Assembly (NCBI GenBank): GCA_910589165.1
Contig: CAJUSP010000032.1
Span: forward strand, 1-11,985
DNA length: 11,985 bases
Source of the DNA: an uncultured Adlercreutzia sp.
GTDB lineage: Bacteria > Actinomycetota > Coriobacteriia > Coriobacteriales > Eggerthellaceae
Reading direction: 5' to 3'
Position 1 is the stretch's first letter; each line of letters begins with the position of its first letter. The position numbers were made by a program, and so were the translations under genes. The notes beneath the pieces were generated by a model. That model did no database searches. It had not been told where the DNA came from and saw nothing but the letters and a program-made list of their open reading frames with translations. Positions 6,249 through 11,985 of the stretch are shown here, in pieces.

Positions 6249-7120
6249 GCCTCCAGCATCTTCGCCATGGCCCAGAGCTCTTCCATCTCGTCGGCGGACA
6301 GATCCTCGATGCGGCGGCCCTGGCCGGCGGCGGCTCCCTCCATGAACGCCCAGCGCTCGCGGAACTTGCCGCAGGTGCCGCGCAGGGCCTCCTCGGCGTT
6401 CACGCCCATCTTGCGCGCCACGTTCACCAGGCTGAACAGCACATCGCCGAGCTCCATCTCCACGGCGGCCTTGGCTGCCGGGTCCGCCTCGCCGTTCACC
6501 TTGCCGTTGGACGACTTCGGTGCCAGCGCGTAGGCCTCGCGCAGCTCGGCAATCTCCTCGTTCACCTTGTCCCACACCGCTTCCACGTCGGGCCATTCGA
6601 ACCCCGCCGAGGCCGCCTTGCGCGAGATCTTCTGCGCCTGCATAAGGGCGGGGAAGCTCTTCGGCACCCCGTCGAGCAGCCCTTCCGGCTCTTCGGCGGC
6701 CGCATCGGCGGCCTCCTTCTCGGCCATCTTTATCTGGTCCCACACGTCGAGCACCTCGTTGGCGTCGCCCGCCTGCAGCTCGCCGAACACGTGGGGGTGG
6801 CGGCGGACGATCTTCTCGTTCACCGTGCGGCACACATCGTCGATGGTGAACTCGCCCGCATCGGCGGCAATCTGGGACTGCAGCACCACCTGCAGCAGCA
6901 CATCGCCCAGCTCTTCCAGCATATGGGGCCTATCCGACGCCTCGATGGCGTCCACCGCCTCGTAGGCCTCCTCGATCATGTTGCTCGCGATGGACTGATG
7001 CGTCTGCACCTTGTCCCACGGGCAGCCGTCGGGCGCGCGCAGGGCCTCGATCGTGGCAACGAACTCGTCGAAAGCAGGGTGCCCAACGGGGACAATATCA
7101 GCGACATGCTTTTCGGTCAT
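6245..7120 (-). CDS. mazG: Nucleoside triphosphate pyrophosphohydrolase MazG
   Basis: The 291-residue all-alpha NTP-PPase hydrolyses NTPs or dNTPs to monophosphates and pyrophosphate, a house-cleaning and stress-related activity. It has two MazG repeats. The first holds CPWD (33-36), the metal-binding EEAYE (50-54) and ELGDVLLQ (70-77), followed by KIVRRHPHVFG (103-113). The second holds EEIAELREA (188-196) and ELGDVLFS (223-230). An acidic, Ala-rich linker lies at about 133-147 and a low-complexity Ser/Gly/Asn/Lys insert at 201-212. The ATG at 7120 has AAAGGA about 7 nt upstream; two earlier in-frame ATGs do not, and the promoter -10 lies only 29 bp upstream. Its stop codon overlaps that of the convergent amidohydrolase. 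Confidence 0.95.
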   Translation of the reverse strand: MTEKHVADIVPVGHPAFDEFVATIEALRAPDGCPWDKVQTHQSIASNMIEEAYEAVDAIEASDRPHMLEELGDVLLQVVLQSQIAADAGEFTIDDVCRTVNEKIVRRHPHVFGELQAGDANEVLDVWDQIKMAEKEAADAAAEEPEGLLDGVPKSFPALMQAQKISRKAASAGFEWPDVEAVWDKVNEEIAELREAYALAPKSSNGKVNGEADPAAKAAVEMELGDVLFSLVNVARKMGVNAEEALRGTCGKFRERWAFMEGAAAGQGRRIEDLSADEMEELWAMAKMLEA

Positions 7121-7148
7121 GGCCATTCCTTTCGTTGAAGTCGCAAGC

Positions 7149-7177
7149 ATTATAACGCGCGGCCCCTCTCCTGGCGA
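7149..7177 (-). promoter_or_regulatory. mazG promoter
   Basis: On the minus strand TCGCCA (7177-7172, 4/6 match to TTGACA) is followed after 17 bp by a perfect TATAAT (7154-7149). The predicted start of transcription, near 7142, leaves a leader of about 20 nt holding the ribosome-binding site. This supports the start codon at 7120. Confidence 0.65.
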
Positions 7178-7286
7178 CGCCCGCGCAAACCCCTTCCCTA
7201 ACCGTGTTTTCGCCATTAAATCCCCATTTCGGAGGGCTATTCGTGCATATTTTGAGCGCAGAGCAGGTCATTTTGCCAAAAAGGGG

Positions 7287-7314
7287 TGTACAAGCTGGAC
7301 TTTTCCTTTATTAT
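7287..7314 (+). promoter_or_regulatory. mihF promoter
   Basis: TGTACA (7287-7292) and TATTAT (7309-7314) are separated by 16 bp, with 4/6 and 5/6 matches to consensus. The predicted leader is about 100 nt. Divergent transcription of mazG and mihF explains the rest of the 7121-7419 gap. Confidence 0.55.
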
Positions 7315-7419
7315 CGTCACTGCTAAAAGCGAGGGACGTTGGCGCCGAGGACGATCGGGCCAGCGTCCTTCGAGTGAAAAGCCCTGTTGACAGGGGCACC
7401 GAGAAGAAAGAGAAACACT

Positions 7420-7728
7420 ATGCCCGCACCTACCATGACTCCCGAGCAGCGCGCCGCCGCCCTTGAGAAGGCCCGTGTCGTCCGCGCCAAGCGCTCCGAG
7501 CTCACCAACAAGCTCTCCATGGGTCTCACGACCCCGGCCGAGGTTCTCGACCAGACCTCCGATCCGGTCATCGGCCGCATGAAGGTGAAGGCATTCGTGA
7601 ACGCGCTTCCCGGCTACGGCAAGGTGAAGACCGAGAAGCTCATGGAGGAGCTGGGCATTCCGGCCGAGCGTCGTCTGCAGGGCCTCGGCTCCAACCAGAT
7701 GGCCGCCCTGAAGGCTGCTCTGTCGTAG
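7420..7728 (+). CDS. mihF: Integration host factor, actinobacterial type (mIHF)
   Basis: This 102-residue basic nucleoid protein binds and bends DNA and helps compact the chromosome. It is unrelated in fold to the IHF/HU family. Like mycobacterial and streptomycete mIHF it starts with a charged helix (MTPEQRAAALEKARVVRAKR, 6-25). It has an H2TH-like DNA-binding segment LPGYGKVKTEKLMEELGI (63-80) and the RRLQGLGSNQ motif (84-93). Length matches the family (about 100-110). The ribosome-binding site is weak (GAGAAGAAAGAGA). The ATG at 7420 fits the purine-rich stretch best; an ATG five codons later is possible. It is a single gene with its own promoter and terminator, as expected for an abundant protein. 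Confidence 0.93.
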   Translation: MPAPTMTPEQRAAALEKARVVRAKRSELTNKLSMGLTTPAEVLDQTSDPVIGRMKVKAFVNALPGYGKVKTEKLMEELGIPAERRLQGLGSNQMAALKAALS

Positions 7729-7754
7729 CTCTCCACGAAGAGATCCGCACTTTC

Positions 7755-7783
7755 GCGCCAGTCCACTGCGGGCTGGCGCTTTT
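7755..7783 (+). terminator. mihF terminator
   Basis: A 10-bp stem (7755-7764 with 7770-7779, including one G-T pair) closes a 5-nt loop and is followed by TTTT. It starts 27 bp after the mihF stop and is a typical rho-independent terminator. Confidence 0.85.
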
Positions 7784-7811
7784 GCTACCCAGCCTTCTGC
7801 GCGACCGAAAG

Positions 7812-7893
7812 TTTTTGGCTGCAATTCTTCGATTTTGCGCAACCTGTGCACCACATTAGAGGTTTCTGGCTGCTGTTTTTCGATTTTGCGCAA
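7812..7893 (-). repeat. Dispersed-type repeat, left pair of units
   Basis: Two related units, 7812-7842 and 7863-7893, share a GGCTGC...TTCGATTTTGCGCAA core. Their matching TTTTGCGCAA ends are exactly 51 bp (17 codons) apart. They lie in the gap after the mihF terminator, in inverted orientation to the pair at 7985-8070. Read on the minus strand, the core is GCGCAAAATCGAAAAACAGC. No coding capacity with a start signal is seen. Confidence 0.7.
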
Positions 7894-7925
7894 ATCTGAA
7901 CGTCTCTTGCCCTGTTTTGCAACAT

Positions 7926-7955
7926 CTGCCATCGCGTTTCCCCAGGTCGTATAAT
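7926..7955 (+). promoter_or_regulatory. Promoter of the RNA methyltransferase gene
   Basis: CTGCCA (7926-7931) and a perfect TATAAT (7950-7955) are separated by 18 bp. The predicted transcript would carry a leader of about 150 nt containing the right-hand pair of repeats. The promoter lies in the 103-bp loop between the 20-bp inverted repeat arms. Confidence 0.55.
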
Positions 7956-7984
7956 ATCGAAGCGCCTTTCATGCGTGCGAAACT

Positions 7985-8070
7985 GTGCTAAATCGAAAAA
8001 CAGCAGCCAAACGAACCCGTATCGAGGCAGCAGACGCGCAGAATCGCAATTTAGCAGCCAAGCGAGCCCG
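7985..8070 (+). repeat. Dispersed-type repeat, right pair of units
   Basis: Two 35-bp units, 7985-8019 and 8036-8070, align without gaps, share AATCG and AGCAGCCAA plus a CGA-CCCG end, and start exactly 51 bp apart. The first contains AAATCGAAAAACAGCAGCCA (7990-8009), the perfect reverse complement of 7867-7886 in the left pair. A degenerate third unit start (GCGCAGGAGCGC) may lie at 8089. In the plus-strand leader of the methyltransferase the pair would be transcribed. Confidence 0.7.
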
Positions 8071-8114
8071 CACCGACGCGCTGATGAAGCGCAGGAGCGC
8101 CACGGGAGGAAGCC

Positions 8115-9038
8115 ATGCCCATCGTTTCTGTCCAAAACCTTGATGATCCGCGGCTCGATGCGTTCGCGCGGCTGACCGAGGCGCAGCTGCGCAGCAAGCT
8201 GGAGCCCGAGCGCGCCCTCTTCATCGCCGAATCGGAAAAGGTCATCGAGCGCGCCTTCGAAGGCGGCATGGAGCCGATCTCGCTGCTTATGGAGGAGAAG
8301 TGGCTGCCTTCCATGGCTTCCCTCGTCGCCCGCATGGAAGACCGCCTTCGCGCGCTGCCCGAGCCCCGAGAGCTGCCCGTGTTCGTGGCGCCGCGCGAGG
8401 AACTGGAAAAGCTCACCGGCTTCGAGCTGACCCGCGGTGCCCTGGGAGCCTTCCGTCGGCCAGCGCTGGCAACCCTGGCCGACACTGTGGGCGACGGGCG
8501 CCTGGTGGCGGTGCTGGAAGACATCACCAACCATACGAACGTGGGAGCCATCTTCCGCAGCGCCGCGGCCATGGGGGTGGATGCCGTGCTCGCGAGCCCG
8601 GCGTGCTACGACCCGCTGTACCGCCGCGCGGTGCGGGTGTCCATGGGCACCGTCTTCCAGGTTCCGTGGACCCGCATCGGCGACACCGACGTGCCCAACC
8701 GCCCCGGTGAGGGAACCTGGAGCGCAGAGGGCATAGCGCAGCTGAAGGCGCTCGGGTTCACCTGCGCGGCCATGGCCCTGTCCGACGACTCCATCACGCC
8801 CGACGAGCTGAACGAGCAGCTGGCGGCGCAAGAGGCCGCCGCGGGCGCGCCGGCAAAGCTGGCGCTGCTGTTCGGCACGGAAGGCGACGGGCTGGCCCCG
8901 GCCACCATCGCCCGCTGCGACTACACCGTGCGCATCCCCATGGCCGCCGGCGTCGATTCGCTCAACGTGGCCGCCTCCAGCGCCGTGGCGTTCTACGCCT
9001 TCCGGCGGCTTTCGAAGCTGGGAAGAGCCGAAGCATGA
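8115..9038 (+). CDS. SpoU/TrmH-family RNA 2'-O-methyltransferase
   Basis: The 307-residue protein is a SPOUT-class enzyme that uses S-adenosylmethionine to methylate a ribose 2'-OH in rRNA or tRNA. Residues 1-115 form the substrate-binding N-terminal region (IAESEKVIERA, 38-48). The catalytic knot shows motif 1 NHTNVGAIFRSA with the conserved Asn and Arg (139-150), motif 2 LFGTEGDGL (252-260), and motif 3 IPMAAGVDSLNVAASSAVA (274-292). GGGAGGAAG lies 2-10 nt before the ATG. The target nucleotide cannot be told from motifs; RlmB and TrmH are the nearest well-known types. Its stop overlaps the next start (ATGA), implying translational coupling. Confidence 0.93.
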   Translation: MPIVSVQNLDDPRLDAFARLTEAQLRSKLEPERALFIAESEKVIERAFEGGMEPISLLMEEKWLPSMASLVARMEDRLRALPEPRELPVFVAPREELEKLTGFELTRGALGAFRRPALATLADTVGDGRLVAVLEDITNHTNVGAIFRSAAAMGVDAVLASPACYDPLYRRAVRVSMGTVFQVPWTRIGDTDVPNRPGEGTWSAEGIAQLKALGFTCAAMALSDDSITPDELNEQLAAQEAAAGAPAKLALLFGTEGDGLAPATIARCDYTVRIPMAAGVDSLNVAASSAVAFYAFRRLSKLGRAEA

Positions 9039-9610
9039 GAGGCACGCACCTGACAACGAACCCGCCATCGGCTGAAAGTCCGAACGCTTCGCCCGGGCCC
9101 ATCGGCCCTACATCCTTGCGCAACGACAGCCCAGAAGAATCCGCGCCTGCTCCGACGATGCAAAAGCCTCGCCAAGCTCCGCCGAGCTCTCCCCTCCTTA
9201 CGGCCGCCACGTGGATCGCGCGCCTGTGCTTCTCCTTCGTGTTCGTCGTGAACGTGCAGTGCGCCCTCGGGTTCGCCCTGACGCCGGAAGCCTACATGGG
9301 TGCCTACGAGCTGGCCGGCGTACCGGGACGCGTGGCGACCCAGGGCATCGGCATCGCGTTCCTCATGTGGAACTGCACCTATCCGCTGGTCATCTGGAAG
9401 CCGCAGCGGCATACCACGCTGGCCGCCGTCGTGCTTGCCCAGCAAGTCGTCGGCCTTATCGGAGAATCGTTTATTCGCGCGACGCTTCCTGCGGGCCACG
9501 ACCTACTCGCCTCGAGCATCAACCTGTTCATCACCTTCGACGGCCTAGGCCTCGTGCTTATGGGCGCGTCCTTCGTCTTCCTGCTCATCGCCCGTCATCT
9601 CTGCGCCTAA
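9035..9610 (+). CDS. Four-helix membrane protein of unknown function
   Basis: The protein has 191 residues if started at the ATG that overlaps the methyltransferase stop by 4 bp (ATGA). Residues 1-52 are Pro/Ser/Ala-rich and probably disordered and cytoplasmic. Four hydrophobic segments follow at about 54-82, 100-121, 127-148 and 163-187. Between the first two lies a loop ALTPEAYMGAYELAGVPGR (81-99), and polar or charged residues (W121, E144, D169) lie in or near the helices. The layout recalls small DoxX-like four-helix proteins, but I do not recognise a diagnostic motif. A later start at M42 would remove most of the disordered tail but has no ribosome-binding site. Coupling to an RNA methyltransferase does not by itself reveal the function. 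Confidence 0.85.
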   Translation: MRGTHLTTNPPSAESPNASPGPIGPTSLRNDSPEESAPAPTMQKPRQAPPSSPLLTAATWIARLCFSFVFVVNVQCALGFALTPEAYMGAYELAGVPGRVATQGIGIAFLMWNCTYPLVIWKPQRHTTLAAVVLAQQVVGLIGESFIRATLPAGHDLLASSINLFITFDGLGLVLMGASFVFLLIARHLCA

Positions 9611-9646
9611 GCCGCCCGACGCCACCACCAAACCCCAGGAAACAGC

Positions 9647-9673
9647 GCGGGGCGCCCCGATGAGGCGCCCCGC
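9647..9673. terminator. Terminator-like hairpin between convergent genes
   Basis: A perfect 10-bp GC-rich stem, 9647-9656 with 9664-9673, closes a 7-nt loop between the membrane protein and htpG, which converge. Neither direction has a strong U-tract (minus: GCTGTTTCC; plus: purine-rich). It probably serves as a weak two-way terminator or 3'-end stabiliser. Confidence 0.6.
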
Positions 9674-9703
9674 CAAGAGAGAGAGAAGATAAAAGAAGTC
9701 GCT

Positions 9704-11713
9704 CTATTTCATGAGCTCACTCACGGCCTGAGCGAACGCGAGCGGGTTGTCGGGCATGATGCCCTCCACCAGCAGCGCCTGGTCGAACAGGATGCCGGCG
9801 TAAGCGCGCACCTTGTCGTCGTCGCCAGCCTCGTGGGCCGCCTGCAGCGCGGCGAACACCGGGTGCTTGTCGTTCAGCTCGAGCACGAGATGCATCTCGG
9901 GCATGCCGCCCATCTCGGCGGCGCCGGGCTGGCTCTTCAGCACCTGCAGCATCTGCAGCGACACCCCGCCCTCGCTCGTAAGCACCGCCGGTGCATCGGT
10001 CAGGCGCGTGGAGACAACCACCTTCTCGGCGCGACCGTCCAAGGCCTCGCGCATCACGTCGAACAGGGCCGCGTTGCTCTCGGTGGCTTCCTCGGCCTGC
10101 TTTTTCTCCTCCTCGGTGGTCAGCCCCAAATCCTCGGCGCCCACGTTCTTGATGAAGTAGGGCTGCTTGTTGTCCTCGTCGCCGTCCACGGCGTGCTCGC
10201 CGTAAGTGCCCATGGCCATCAGGCAGAACTCGTCCACGTCTTCCGTGCACAGCAGCACATCGTAGCCCTTGGCGAGCACCGTGGTCACGAGCGGCATGTT
10301 CGCCAGGCGCTCACGGGAATCGCCGACGGCGTAGAAGATGGCGTCGGCACCGGCGGGTGCGTCGGCCAGGTACTCGTCCAGCGTGATCATCTTCTGCTGC
10401 TTGGCCGAGTAGAACAGCAGCAAGTCGGCGAGCGTGTCCTTGGCCATGCCGTAGCTCTGGTAGATGCCGAACTTCAGTGTGCGGCCGAACTGCTCGAAGA
10501 ACTTCTCGTAGCTCTCGCGGTCATCGTCGCGGAACGAAGCCAAATCGCCCTTGATCTTCTTTTCCAGACGACGGGCGATGGCGCGCAGCTGGCCGTTGTG
10601 CTGCAGCGTCTCGCGGGAGATGTTCAGCGTGAGATCGGCCGAATCCACCACGCCGCGCACGAAGGCGAAGTAGTCGGGCAGCAGCTCCTCGCACTTCTCC
10701 ATGATGAGCACGTTCGAGCTGTAGAGCGCGAGGCCCTTCTTGAAGTCCTTGGAGTACAGGTCCCACGGGGCGCGGCCGGGCACGAACAGCAGGGCGTCGT
10801 AGTTGAGCGAGCCCTCGGCGTGCACGGAAATGGTGCGGGCCGGATCCTCGAAGTCGTGGAAATCGGTCTTGTAGAACTCGTCGTACTCTTCCTGCGACAC
10901 CTCGGATTTCTTGCGCTTCCAGATGGGGATCATCGAGTTGATCGTCGCCACCTCGGTATAGGTCTCCCAGCTGGGCTGGGCCTCGTCGCCCTCGGCCCCT
11001 TCCGGCGCCTCCACCTTGCGGCTGCGCGTCACTTCCATTTGGATGGGATAGCGCACGTAGTTGCTGTAGCGCTTGATAAGCTGGGTGAGGCCGGCTTCGG
11101 TGGCGAAAGTGTCGAAGGACTCGTCGGCGGTGTTGTCCTTCAGGTACACGATGACGTCGGTGCCGTGCTCGGCGCGCTCGGCGGCCTTGATCTCGTAGCC
11201 GTCGATGCCGTTGGACTCCCAAGCCCACGCCTCGTCCGAGCCAATGGCCCGCGACACCACGCGCACCTTCTTGCCCACCATGAAGGCGGAGTAGAAGCCC
11301 ACGCCGAACTGGCCGATGATGTCTACATCGGTAAGGTCGGAAAGCCCCTTCACATCGCCCGGCTCGGTGTTCTCGTCAGTACGCTCGGCCGCATCGGCGG
11401 CACGCTCGGCCTTGAATTCGAAGGAGTCGGAATGGGCGATGGTGCCCAGGTTCTTGTCCAGCTCGTCTTTGGTCATGCCGATACCGTTGTCGGACACGGT
11501 GACGGTGCGGGCCTCGGCGTCGTAGCCCACGGTGATGGCCAAGTCGGCCCGGTTGATGGACACGGCATCATCGGTGAGGCTGCGGAAGTACAGCTTGTCC
11601 ACCGCGTCCGACGCGTTCGAGATAAGCTCGCGCAGGAAGATCTCGCGGTTGGTGTAGATGGAGTTGATCATCAGGTCGAGCAGCTTTTGGCTCTCAGTTT
11701 TGAATTTGCGCAT
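9704..11713 (-). CDS. htpG: Molecular chaperone HtpG (Hsp90)
   Basis: The 669-residue cytosolic, ATP-dependent dimeric chaperone remodels client proteins, usually with DnaK. The N-terminal GHKL ATPase domain shows FLRELISNASDA with the catalytic Glu 29 and Mg-binding Asn 33, DNGIGM (75-80), NLGTIAHSDS (88-97) and GQFGVGFYSAF (134-144). The middle domain holds YVRYPIQ (219-225) and, further on, an NISRETLQ motif typical of the family. The C-terminal dimerisation domain completes it. It is about 45 residues longer than E. coli HtpG (624). Part of this is an acidic, Ala-rich insert in the ATP lid (about 101-128) and a Glu/Gly-rich stretch at 234-247. AAGGA lies 8 nt before the ATG. CIRCE and a strong promoter lie upstream. 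Confidence 0.98.
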   Translation of the reverse strand: MRKFKTESQKLLDLMINSIYTNREIFLRELISNASDAVDKLYFRSLTDDAVSINRADLAITVGYDAEARTVTVSDNGIGMTKDELDKNLGTIAHSDSFEFKAERAADAAERTDENTEPGDVKGLSDLTDVDIIGQFGVGFYSAFMVGKKVRVVSRAIGSDEAWAWESNGIDGYEIKAAERAEHGTDVIVYLKDNTADESFDTFATEAGLTQLIKRYSNYVRYPIQMEVTRSRKVEAPEGAEGDEAQPSWETYTEVATINSMIPIWKRKKSEVSQEEYDEFYKTDFHDFEDPARTISVHAEGSLNYDALLFVPGRAPWDLYSKDFKKGLALYSSNVLIMEKCEELLPDYFAFVRGVVDSADLTLNISRETLQHNGQLRAIARRLEKKIKGDLASFRDDDRESYEKFFEQFGRTLKFGIYQSYGMAKDTLADLLLFYSAKQQKMITLDEYLADAPAGADAIFYAVGDSRERLANMPLVTTVLAKGYDVLLCTEDVDEFCLMAMGTYGEHAVDGDEDNKQPYFIKNVGAEDLGLTTEEEKKQAEEATESNAALFDVMREALDGRAEKVVVSTRLTDAPAVLTSEGGVSLQMLQVLKSQPGAAEMGGMPEMHLVLELNDKHPVFAALQAAHEAGDDDKVRAYAGILFDQALLVEGIMPDNPLAFAQAVSELMK

Positions 11714-11835
11714 GAAAGCATTCCTTCTTTCTGGTTCCGGAAACGCAGACGCCCTTCAGTGTAAAACCGTCGCAGGCAGCATCTCGCGGGTCGCTCATCC
11801 TGAAAATCATCCGTTGACCTGCGATGGCAAGGGCG

Positions 11836-11862
11836 TTAGCAGTCTCCTCTTTCGAGTGCTAA
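11836..11862 (-). promoter_or_regulatory. CIRCE element (HrcA operator) of htpG
   Basis: TTAGCAGTC, then 9 bases, then GAGTGCTAA: this is the CIRCE consensus (TTAGCACTC-N9-GAGTGCTAA) with a single mismatch, at 11842. It begins 6 bp after the -10 box and so covers the start of transcription, the standard position for repression by HrcA. Heat shock would relieve it. The repressor gene itself is not in the window. Confidence 0.9.
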
Positions 11863-11868
11863 CATGCT

Positions 11869-11896
11869 ATTGTATTCAGAAGGAAACCTAAGTCAA
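11869..11896 (-). promoter_or_regulatory. htpG promoter
   Basis: On the minus strand TTGACT (11896-11891) and TACAAT (11874-11869), each 5/6 to consensus, are 16 bp apart. The predicted start near 11862 falls at the edge of CIRCE. The leader to the htpG ATG is about 150 nt, in which I see no other feature. Confidence 0.8.
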
Positions 11897-11941
11897 GTAT
11901 TATCATATTTTCCCAACGCGGTGCCTGCTTCCTGGCTGGCC

Positions 11942-11985
11942 TCACCCTTCGTGCGCCCTCAAGTACGCCAGCATATCCGCAGCGG
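11942..11985 (-). CDS. Possible 3' end of an upstream minus-strand gene (partial)
   Basis: One minus-strand frame reads AADMLAYLRAHEG and stops at TGA (11944-11942). The codons and peptide look like a natural C-terminal helix, and the gap to the htpG promoter is a sensible size. With 13 codons visible no family can be named. The other frames are less protein-like but cannot be excluded. Confidence 0.3.
   Translation of the reverse strand, partial: AADMLAYLRAHEG

Noticed and set aside
7121..7216. 32-codon N-terminal extension of mazG
   Set aside because: It would span the perfect TATAAT promoter box, and the ribosome-binding site fits the ATG at 7120.
7784..8100. CRISPR array or coding sequence in the repeat-rich gap
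   Set aside because: There are only four imperfect units in two orientations with 16-20 bp between units. There is no start signal for the open frames and no cas gene nearby.
9833..11764. 643-codon open frame on the plus strand opposite htpG
   Set aside because: The composition is typical of an antisense shadow, there is no ribosome-binding site, and HtpG on the other strand has all family motifs.
1..11985. Mobile elements, tRNA or rRNA genes, phage or defence genes
   Set aside because: No transposase, integrase, tRNA cloverleaf or rRNA sequence was recognised. Apart from the repeats at 7812-8070 the window looks like stable chromosome.

Overview
The window is GC-rich chromosomal DNA, probably from a gut anaerobe of the Actinomycetota class Coriobacteriia (Eggerthella/Adlercreutzia/Slackia-like). 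Three things suggest this: a mycobacterial-type integration host factor (mIHF), a dedicated arginine deiminase operon, and an htpG with a CIRCE operator. Genus and species cannot be read from the sequence alone.

Layout. (1) Positions 1-35, minus strand: the first 11 codons of a gene whose N-terminus (MAKIVSSWNDW) resembles arginine:glycine amidinotransferases. Its own promoter/operator lies at about 136-176. (2) Positions 235-4258, minus strand: the arginine deiminase operon in the order arcA (2659-3882), arcB (1528-2526), arcC (357-1313). Hairpins sit in both intercistronic gaps and a terminator follows arcC. arcA has a long leader (about 330 nt) and a promoter/operator at 4218-4258. (3) Positions 4522-6248, plus strand: a YtcJ-like amidohydrolase divergent from arcA. 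(4) mazG on the minus strand, tail to tail with the amidohydrolase; the two genes overlap by 4 bp. (5) mihF on the plus strand with a clear terminator. (6) Positions 7784-8100: a gap with two pairs of inverted, 51-bp-spaced repeats on either side of a good promoter. (7) A SpoU/TrmH-family RNA methyltransferase translationally coupled to a four-helix membrane protein. (8) htpG on the minus strand, with an almost perfect CIRCE element just downstream of a sigma-70-type promoter. (9) The right edge, which may hold the last codons of another minus-strand gene.

How the genes work together. ArcA turns arginine into citrulline and ammonia. ArcB phosphorolyses citrulline to carbamoyl phosphate and ornithine. 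ArcC makes ATP from carbamoyl phosphate and ADP. No arginine/ornithine antiporter (arcD) is in the window. The most interesting regulatory signal is a block shared by the promoters of the amidinotransferase-like gene and the arc operon: 33 of 41 positions are identical, and it contains a 25-bp AT-rich inverted repeat. Its core, TTGCANGTGAWCAA, has the TTG-N8-CAA geometry of CRP/FNR-family sites. A close match (TGCACGTGAACAA) also lies in the promoter of the divergent amidohydrolase. This suggests a local arginine/guanidino-compound regulon that includes an amidohydrolase of unknown substrate. The mazG, mihF, methyltransferase and htpG genes look like ordinary housekeeping and stress genes.
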